Shown here: piece by piece, positions 6,916 to 12,527 of the stretch
How the letters are laid out: each line of letters starts with the position of its first letter
How positions within the stretch are numbered: the stretch's first letter is position 1
NCBI GenBank assembly: GCA_900545015.1
Contig: UQXJ01000040.1
Location: forward strand, 1-12,527
Reading direction: 5' to 3'
Origin: an uncultured Mollicutes bacterium
Lineage (GTDB): Bacteria > Bacillota_I > Bacilli_A > RFN20 > CAG-826
DNA length: 12,527 nt
The notes under the pieces: generated by a model
Databases searched by the model: none
Seen by the model: only the letters and a program-made list of their open reading frames with translations
Told to the model about the DNA's origin: nothing
Made by a program: the position numbers and the translations under genes

Positions 6916-7944
6916 ATGGAAAGTTCAAAATTAATTACTTTTTTGGTGCCTGCTTATAATAGCGAAGTTTATTTGCATATTTGTTTAGATTCACTATTAA
7001 AATGCGACACAAGTAAGATTGAAATTTTAGTTGTTGATGATGGCAGTAAGGATAAAACTGGCGAAATCGCTGATAAGTATCATGCCGAGCATCCTGATGT
7101 TATTAGAGTTATACATAAAGAAAATGGCGGACATGGTGATGCTATAAATGATGGCGTAAGAGAAGCAAAAGGCAAATATTTCAAAATTGTCGATAGTGAT
7201 GATTGGGTTGATGAATCTGCTTTAAATAAAACAATTAAAGTGCTTGAAGAAAATAAAAGCGAACCTGACTTATACATTATGAATTATCGTTATTTTGTTG
7301 GATATGATAATCCTGATAAGATAATTGCATATCGTACTGTATTTAATGAACTTGTTTTGCATACTTTAAACGATGCTAAATTTATTGACCTTCAAAAGAA
7401 TTTAACTTTACATTCTTGTATGTTTAAACTTGATGTTATTAAAAAAAGCAATGCTCCACTTCCTAGAAAAGTAAGCTATGAAGATAATTATTTTGTCTAT
7501 GCTGGACTTTGTAACATTAATACTTTTGTATATATTGATTGCAATTTTTATTGCTATCTTATAGGTAGAGATGGACAATCAGTTAGTAGAGATGTTTGTA
7601 TTAGAAAATATAAAGACCATCTTTTAATATCAAAATTAATGAATGATTATTTTGATTTAATGTCTATAAAAAAGACGGACAAACGTAGATTTGGTGTTCT
7701 ATACCATCACATTAGACTCGTCTTTATGATTGCTGTAATTTATTCAAGATTAAATAAAACTAAAGAAGCGCATGAAGATTATAAAAACTTTGTCAAAGAT
7801 TTAAAAACTAAACATATTAAATTATATAGAAAATTACGCTATAGATCTGTAGCTGGATTATTAATGTTCCCAGGTGCATTTGGACGCTTTGTAGTTAAAT
7901 TTGGAATTGCACTCGCAAGACTTTTTGTACCTTTTTATAAATAA
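6916..7944 (+). CDS. Family 2 glycosyltransferase (GT-A fold)
   Basis: This 342-residue protein transfers a sugar from a nucleotide-activated donor to an unknown acceptor, on the inner face of the membrane or in the cytosol. The N-terminal GT-A domain (about 5-225) has VPAYNS (11-16), VVDDGSKDKT (39-48; D41 and D42 bind the nucleotide), the family segment GGHGDAINDG (71-80), the metal-binding DSDDW (93-97), and YEDNYF (188-193), where ED is the usual catalytic-base position. The C-terminal part (about 226-342) is helical. It ends in a basic, hydrophobic segment (about 305-342) that could lie along the membrane, without a clear full transmembrane helix. It has its own ribosome binding site and is probably co-transcribed with GH3. 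A synthetic enzyme among hydrolases is unexpected; glycolipid or surface glycan synthesis is more likely than sugar catabolism. Donor and acceptor cannot be predicted. Confidence 0.93.
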   Translation: MESSKLITFLVPAYNSEVYLHICLDSLLKCDTSKIEILVVDDGSKDKTGEIADKYHAEHPDVIRVIHKENGGHGDAINDGVREAKGKYFKIVDSDDWVDESALNKTIKVLEENKSEPDLYIMNYRYFVGYDNPDKIIAYRTVFNELVLHTLNDAKFIDLQKNLTLHSCMFKLDVIKKSNAPLPRKVSYEDNYFVYAGLCNINTFVYIDCNFYCYLIGRDGQSVSRDVCIRKYKDHLLISKLMNDYFDLMSIKKTDKRRFGVLYHHIRLVFMIAVIYSRLNKTKEAHEDYKNFVKDLKTKHIKLYRKLRYRSVAGLLMFPGAFGRFVVKFGIALARLFVPFYK

Positions 7945-7973
7945 TTAACAAATAGTTCTTTCTCTTTTATAAT
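7945..7973 (+). promoter_or_regulatory. Near-consensus internal promoter before the transporter gene
   Basis: TTAACA (7945-7950, 5/6) and TATAAT (7968-7973, 6/6) are exactly 17 bp apart. The -35 begins immediately after the GT2 stop codon. Transcription would start near 7980, leaving a leader of only about 12 bases that is almost entirely the ribosome binding site AAGGAAG (7981-7987). The -10 lies inside a perfect 16-bp palindrome TTTTATAATTATAAAA (7965-7980). This is the best sigma-A-type promoter in the window. Confidence 0.7.
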
Positions 7974-7991
7974 TATAAAAAAGGAAGAAAT

Positions 7992-9377
7992 ATGGAAAAC
8001 ACTAATAAAAAACTTGGTTGGCGCAAGTGGACTATATTTATTGTAGTTGGACTTATTGGCCAATTTGCATGGGCTATTGAGAATATGTATCTAAATACAT
8101 ATCTTACTTTTTTGAATTTTAATGATTCAAATGGTGTTGGATTTGATTATTCTTTAATGATAGCTTTAACGACTGCTTTATCAGCGATAACAGCAACTTT
8201 AACAACCATTTTTATGGGCTCTTTAACGGATAAAGTAAATAAAAGAAAGATATTTATAACTATAGGCTACATTTTACGGGGATTATCAACTGCTTCTTTT
8301 GGACTTTTAGATGTAAATAATAAAAATGCGATAATTCCTATTTCGATGACAGCAATGAATGCAGCAATTCTTGTAATTGTAATTGATTGCATTATGACTT
8401 TCTTTGGTTCAACTAGTAATGATGCAGCTTTTAATAGTTATGTTACAAAAGAAACTAACACTCAAAATAGAGGAAAAGTTGAAGGTGTTTTAAGCGTTCT
8501 CCCGTTAATTGCAATGCTCATTATTTTTGTTGGATTAAATGGACTAACTACAAAAGAAATGGGATATCGATGGGATCTATTCTTTTATATAGTTGGTGCT
8601 TTAGTTTTGATTGTTGGATTAATATCTATTGTTTTAATTCCTAAAGAAGATGATATAAAAACTGAAAATTTAAAATATACACGTTATTTATTTGATGGAT
8701 TTAAAATTAAAACAATAAAGAATAATAAAATTTTATATTTAATCCTTGTTGCTTATTTTATTTATGGAGTTGCAATCCAAGTTTATTTCCCTTATTTAAT
8801 GGTTTATATAGAAAAAACTTGTGCGATTGCTAATAGTGGAACTGGTTTTTTAACTCCTTTTGCTATAGTCATGGCAATTAGCTTATTATTAGGTTCAGTT
8901 TTAAGCGTTCTAATAGGAATAATTAGTGATAAAAAGAATAAATTTATTATGATTATTCCGATAATTTTAATTTTGATGATTGGTTTATTGACTTTATTCT
9001 TTGCACCAATGATAAAAGATGATATTACAAGAATTATTTATACTGCAATAAGTGGAACAATCATGATTTTAGGTTATGTAAGTGTTCCGACGATTTTGAA
9101 TTCACTTGTTAGAGAATATATTCCTAAAGGAAAAGAAGGATCTTTTATGGGAGTAAGAATGATATTCGTTGTTGCTTTGCCAATGTGTATTGGGCCATTT
9201 ATTGGAGACACAATGAATGAAAGCTTTGGAAAAACTTATGAAGGCGAATATGGTGTAACTTCATTTATTCCAAGTGAATATAGTTATCTTGTAAGTATTG
9301 CAATTTTATTATTAATTATCGTGCCAATGATTTTTATCTTTAAAGAAATAAAAAAGGAGAAAAACTATGCAAAATAA
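7992..9377 (+). CDS. MFS sugar transporter (GPH/SLC45-like), 12 transmembrane helices
   Basis: This 461-residue membrane protein has about twelve hydrophobic helices, near 14-30, 54-76, 87-105, 113-138, 166-182, 196-216, 248-270, 287-311, 318-338, 347-369, 388-406 and 431-451. The loop between helices 2 and 3 holds the MFS signature GSLTDKVNKRK (76-86). A second, degenerate copy lies at the pseudo-symmetric position in the C-terminal half (308-317). FAWAIEN (25-31) in helix 1 and NRGKVEG (159-165) before helix 5 resemble GPH/SLC45-type sugar-cation symporters of Firmicutes. It probably brings a glycoside or short oligosaccharide into the cell, driven by a proton or sodium gradient; the substrate is unknown. 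AAGGAAG (7981-7987) precedes the ATG. Its last 11 bases overlap the GH2 gene, so these two are surely co-expressed. Confidence 0.92.
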   Translation: MENTNKKLGWRKWTIFIVVGLIGQFAWAIENMYLNTYLTFLNFNDSNGVGFDYSLMIALTTALSAITATLTTIFMGSLTDKVNKRKIFITIGYILRGLSTASFGLLDVNNKNAIIPISMTAMNAAILVIVIDCIMTFFGSTSNDAAFNSYVTKETNTQNRGKVEGVLSVLPLIAMLIIFVGLNGLTTKEMGYRWDLFFYIVGALVLIVGLISIVLIPKEDDIKTENLKYTRYLFDGFKIKTIKNNKILYLILVAYFIYGVAIQVYFPYLMVYIEKTCAIANSGTGFLTPFAIVMAISLLLGSVLSVLIGIISDKKNKFIMIIPIILILMIGLLTLFFAPMIKDDITRIIYTAISGTIMILGYVSVPTILNSLVREYIPKGKEGSFMGVRMIFVVALPMCIGPFIGDTMNESFGKTYEGEYGVTSFIPSEYSYLVSIAILLLIIVPMIFIFKEIKKEKNYAK

Positions 9378-11121
9378 TGGTTATTTATTGAATAAATTAA
9401 TAAATATTGATGAAAAAGAAATTTATTCTGACTTAAATTTGCATCCACGTCCAGGCTTTAGAAGAGATGAATATTTATCATTAAATGGAGAGCGGGATGT
9501 CAAAATTACAAAAGATAAAGAAGACAAGGAAGAATTTAAAAATAAGATTATCGTCCCTTTTGCAGTTGAGTCACCTCTATCAAAAGTTAATCATCTTTTA
9601 GAGCCTGATGAATATATTATTTATAGAAAAAGAATTACTATTGATAATTTAAAAAAGTACGCTCATGTAATTTTTAATTTTGAAGGTATTGATCAAATTG
9701 CTGAAATTTATATTAATGGAAAATTTGTTATAAAACATATTGGTGGATACACTAGATTTAAATTTGATGCTTATCCTTTTTTAGAAAAAGAAAATGAAAT
9801 AATTATAAAAGTCAAAGATGTTACAGACACTTCTTATTATTTAAGAGGAAAACAAACACTTAATCCTAGTGGTTGGTTTTATTCTTCAAGCAGTGGATTT
9901 TATAAAAGTGCATATATTGAATTTATAAAAAGTGATTATATAACGGATATTAAATACATTGAAGATTTTGACAATCAAGGTTTTTCTATTTTATTAAAAT
10001 CTTCAAGTAACGAAGGTAAAGCGAAAGTATATGTTAATGATGAAATTTTTAATGTAAAAATTAATGAAGTTACAAAGATTAAACCTAAAGTTTTTATTCC
10101 TTGGGACATTACTAATCCTTATTTATATAATATAAAAATAGAATATAAAAAAGATGTTGTTTATAGTTATTTTGGAATTAGAAAAATAGAAACTAAATTA
10201 GAAGGAACTAATAAACGAATATTTTTAAATAATAAACGTGTAATTTTAAATGGCTTACTTGATCAAGGATATTATGATTTAGGTGGTTTAACACCTCGTT
10301 CATATAGTGATTATGAAAATGATGTTAAAAATATTAAAGAACTTGGATTTAATACAATTAGAAAACATATAAAAGTAGAAGAAGATATGTTCTATTATTA
10401 TTGCGATAAATATGGAATTTTAGTAATTCAAGATATACCTAATGGTGGAACTAGATATAAATTTTTAAATGTAGTATTTCCTAGATTGTCTATAAAATTA
10501 TTTAATAAAGAAGCTTTTTGTACTTATAAAAGATATGGAAGAGAGGATGTAACAGGGAGAAGCTTATTTATTTCTGAAGCTAAGAAAATTATCGATATGA
10601 CTAATAATTTTCCTTCTGTAATTATCTATACTATTTTTAATGAAGCATGGGGCGAATTCGATCCAAGTTCAGTTTATAAAATTTTTAAAGAATATAATAG
10701 GGAACACCTTTATGATACTGCTAGTGGTTGGTTAGATTCTAAAAATAGTGATTTTTTCTCAATTCATTCTTATACATTACCAGGCATAAGAAGAAAATCA
10801 AAGGATGGAAGACCATATGTTTTAACTGAAATTGGTGGTTATGCTTATGTTGAAAAAGAACATTATTATTTTAATAGAGTTTTTGGACATAAAGCGACTG
10901 ACAAAAAAGATAAATTGGTTTTAATGTATAAAAAGCTTTATAAGAAAATGATTAATCTAATGAAAACTTCAGAACTAAATGGAGTTATTTATACTCAACT
11001 TGCTGATTGCGAAACTGAAGCAAATGGACTTTATACTAGTGATAGAAAAGTTCTTAAAATAGATAAAAAAGTAATACAAAATATTAACAAAGAAATTGAT
11101 GATTTATATAAAAATAGTTGA
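9367..11121 (+). CDS. Compact glycoside hydrolase family 2 (beta-galactosidase/glucuronidase superfamily)
   Basis: This 584-residue enzyme has no signal peptide, so it acts in the cytoplasm. The jelly-roll sugar-binding domain (about 25-190) includes INGKF (116-120), GGYTRFKFD (126-134) and the segment RGKQ to SSGFY (160-179). An immunoglobulin-like domain follows (about 190-285). The TIM barrel (about 286-584) starts at LNGLLDQGYY (294-303), has RKHIK (332-336), the acid/base E426 in IFNEAWGE (423-430), and the probable nucleophile E488 in LTEIGGY (486-492). The catalytic pair is intact, so retaining hydrolysis of a terminal beta-glycoside is expected; galactoside, glucuronide, mannoside or arabinoside cannot be distinguished. 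At 584 residues it matches the short GH2 forms and lacks the extra domains of LacZ. AAGGAG (9354-9359) lies inside the transporter gene, 7 bases before ATG. The gene ends in TGA, the only TGA stop among the eight genes; reading through would add only seven residues. Confidence 0.93.
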   Translation: MQNNGYLLNKLINIDEKEIYSDLNLHPRPGFRRDEYLSLNGERDVKITKDKEDKEEFKNKIIVPFAVESPLSKVNHLLEPDEYIIYRKRITIDNLKKYAHVIFNFEGIDQIAEIYINGKFVIKHIGGYTRFKFDAYPFLEKENEIIIKVKDVTDTSYYLRGKQTLNPSGWFYSSSSGFYKSAYIEFIKSDYITDIKYIEDFDNQGFSILLKSSSNEGKAKVYVNDEIFNVKINEVTKIKPKVFIPWDITNPYLYNIKIEYKKDVVYSYFGIRKIETKLEGTNKRIFLNNKRVILNGLLDQGYYDLGGLTPRSYSDYENDVKNIKELGFNTIRKHIKVEEDMFYYYCDKYGILVIQDIPNGGTRYKFLNVVFPRLSIKLFNKEAFCTYKRYGREDVTGRSLFISEAKKIIDMTNNFPSVIIYTIFNEAWGEFDPSSVYKIFKEYNREHLYDTASGWLDSKNSDFFSIHSYTLPGIRRKSKDGRPYVLTEIGGYAYVEKEHYYFNRVFGHKATDKKDKLVLMYKKLYKKMINLMKTSELNGVIYTQLADCETEANGLYTSDRKVLKIDKKVIQNINKEIDDLYKNS

Positions 11122-11137
11122 GAATTGCAACTATTTT
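11111..11137. repeat. Perfect 10-bp inverted repeat across the GH2 stop and aminopeptidase promoter
   Basis: AAAATAGTTG (11111-11120) and CAACTATTTT (11128-11137) pair perfectly around a 7-base centre. The left arm contains the last codons and two bases of the GH2 stop. The right arm fills the spacer of the downstream promoter and ends at the T of its extended -10 TG. In RNA the 3' arm ends in UAUUUU, so it could be a weak terminator; in DNA it could be an operator. Only three of the ten pairs are G-C. Confidence 0.6.
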
Positions 11138-11145
11138 GATAGAAT
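11118..11145 (+). promoter_or_regulatory. Probable promoter of the M18 aminopeptidase gene
   Basis: TTGAGA (11118-11123, 5/6) and TAGAAT (11140-11145, 5/6) are 16 bp apart, with an extended -10 TG at 11137-11138. The -35 overlaps the GH2 stop codon. Transcription would start near 11152, giving a leader of about 18 bases with the ribosome binding site AGAAAGG (11157-11163). Confidence 0.6.
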
Positions 11146-11169
11146 TATATCGTGTTAGAAAGGCAAGTT

Positions 11170-12492
11170 ATGATGGAAGAGTTAAATAAAGGTTTAATAA
11201 ATTTTTTAAATCATTCTCATAGTGAATATCACGCATTAAAGAACGTTAAAAACATTTTAAATAAAGAAGGATTTATTGAATTAAAGGAAAATGAAAATTG
11301 GAATTTAGAAAAAGATAAAAATTATTTTGTTACAAGAAATTTAAATTCATTTATTGCTTTTAAAATTCCTAAAAATATTGATGAAGTGTATTTTTCAATG
11401 GTTTCAGGACATTTGGATTCACCTGCTTTTAAAATTAAAGAAAACCCTAGTGTTAAATGCAATGGATATGAAAAACTTAAGGTTGAAGGATATGGTGGAA
11501 TGATCATTTCTCCTTGGCTTGATAAACCTTTAAGTATCGCAGGAAGAATTTGCTATTCATCAAATAATGAAATAAATACAAAGCTTGTTGATGTTGATAG
11601 AGATTTATTAATTATTCCTAATTGTGCTATTCATCAAAATAGAGAAATTAATAACGGATACGCTTATAACATTCAAAGGGATATTTTACCTATTATTGGT
11701 ACTGATAGTGGTGAAACAAATTTATTTGATGAATTTTTAAAATCATTAGTAAATAAAGATGAAAAAATACTTTCTTATGATCTTTATTTATATAATAGAG
11801 AAAAAGCAAACTTCATTGGAATTAATGATGATTTTATTTCAAGTCCTAAACTTGATGACCTTGCTTCTATATATGTAACTCTTAGAGGCTTTATTGATTC
11901 TAAAAATGAAGATAGCATCGCTTTAATTTATGGTAGCGATAATGAAGAAACTGGTTCTTTATCATATAGCGGAGCAGATGGCACATTTCTTTATGATGTA
12001 ACTAGTAGAATCGTTAATTCATTTGATGAAAATAAAGATGCATATTATAAAGCTATTAAAAAATCATTTATGATAAGCAGTGATAATGCTCATGCAATTC
12101 ATCCAAATTTATCTAATTTGAGTGATGACATAAATATTGTAAAAATTAATAAGGGACTTGTTGTTAAATTTAATTCAAATATGAATTATACAAGTGATGC
12201 TTTCTCTAGCGCTTTTATTAAAAAGATAATGAATGATAACAATATTCCTTATCAAATTTTCTTTAATAGAAGCGATGCAAGAGGCGGCTCAACATTAGGA
12301 AATATTTCTATATCTCATGTAGGAGTATTATCAGTTGATGTAGGTTTACCTCAACTTGCAATGCATTCAAATTATGAAACGATGGGAAAAGATGATTCCT
12401 ATTCATTATATAATTTGATTAAAAATTTTATGAGTGTAGGATACTATATAGAAGATGGAAAAGTAATTTTTAAGCCTTTCGATAAAAAGTAA
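11170..12492 (+). CDS. M18 family zinc aminopeptidase
   Basis: This 440-residue cytoplasmic exopeptidase removes N-terminal residues from peptides (M18: aspartyl aminopeptidase/aminopeptidase I). The family's metal-site segments occur in order: GHLDSP (80-85; H81 ligand, D83 supporting), the KLDD segment (227-230; D229 or D230 bridging), NEE (258-260; catalytic Glu and metal ligand), SSDNAHAIHPN (303-313; D305 ligand), and MHSNYE (398-403; H399 ligand). GYGG (107-110), the glycine-rich RGGST (371-375) and VDVGLPQLA (389-397) are also typical. Length is normal and all expected ligands are present. ATG 11170 (or the next codon, ATG 11173) is chosen over GTG 11152, because AGAAAGG (11157-11163) lies 6 bases before 11170 and GTG 11152 coincides with the predicted transcription start. 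It is 48 bases behind GH2 but seems to have its own promoter, so a role in peptide turnover separate from the sugar cluster is likely. The gene symbol apeB is used for some members. Confidence 0.93.
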   Translation: MMEELNKGLINFLNHSHSEYHALKNVKNILNKEGFIELKENENWNLEKDKNYFVTRNLNSFIAFKIPKNIDEVYFSMVSGHLDSPAFKIKENPSVKCNGYEKLKVEGYGGMIISPWLDKPLSIAGRICYSSNNEINTKLVDVDRDLLIIPNCAIHQNREINNGYAYNIQRDILPIIGTDSGETNLFDEFLKSLVNKDEKILSYDLYLYNREKANFIGINDDFISSPKLDDLASIYVTLRGFIDSKNEDSIALIYGSDNEETGSLSYSGADGTFLYDVTSRIVNSFDENKDAYYKAIKKSFMISSDNAHAIHPNLSNLSDDINIVKINKGLVVKFNSNMNYTSDAFSSAFIKKIMNDNNIPYQIFFNRSDARGGSTLGNISISHVGVLSVDVGLPQLAMHSNYETMGKDDSYSLYNLIKNFMSVGYYIEDGKVIFKPFDKK

Positions 12493-12527
12493 AGACTAAT
12501 TTTATTGAAAATTTCCATTCTAAAAAA

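Noticed and set aside
1..12527. Mycoplasma-type code with TGA read as tryptophan
   Set aside because: All tryptophans in the eight genes use TGG, and no long frame needs TGA readthrough. Reading the single TGA stop as Trp adds only seven residues.

Overview
The window is AT-rich DNA from a low-GC Gram-positive bacterium, most likely an uncultured gut-type member of the Bacillota (Bacilli or a Mollicutes-related clade such as RF39 or Erysipelotrichia; this placement is inference). The support is strong purine-rich ribosome binding sites, a lipobox lipoprotein, a SipW/TasA-like signal anchor and close relatives of Firmicute carbohydrate enzymes. The standard bacterial code fits: tryptophan is read from TGG throughout, and one gene (GH2) ends in TGA. 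There are eight convincing protein genes, no rRNA or tRNA, no CRISPR array and no insertion sequence.

Left part (1-3210): a gene-poor leader of 399 bases is followed by two envelope genes on the + strand. The first is a secreted or anchored protein with a SipW-type N terminus (400-1341). The second is a 568-residue lipoprotein of unknown function (1504-3210). A shared hairpin terminator (about 3225-3251) separates it from a convergent short-chain dehydrogenase/reductase gene on the - strand (3273-4046).

Centre and right (4047-11121): a 387-base divergent intergenic region carries a good extended -10 promoter and several repeats. It leads into a tightly packed + strand carbohydrate cluster: GH3 glycosidase (TTG start), GT2 glycosyltransferase, a 12-helix MFS sugar transporter of the GPH/SLC45-like type, and a compact GH2 glycosidase. 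GH3 and GT2 are 22 nt apart, and the transporter and GH2 genes overlap by 11 nt. A near-consensus internal promoter (TTAACA-17-TATAAT) lies just before the transporter, so the cluster probably has two transcription units. The simplest reading is uptake of a small glycoside or oligosaccharide by the transporter and its cytoplasmic cleavage by GH3 and GH2, since neither enzyme has a signal peptide. The GT2 does not fit simple catabolism. With the membrane-associating C-terminal tails of both GH3 and GT2, it suggests a link to glycolipid or cell-surface glycan turnover.

Far right (11122-12527): an M18 zinc aminopeptidase gene has its own probable extended -10 promoter. That promoter overlaps the end of the GH2 gene and a perfect 10-bp inverted repeat. 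The last 35 bases hold nothing I can assign.
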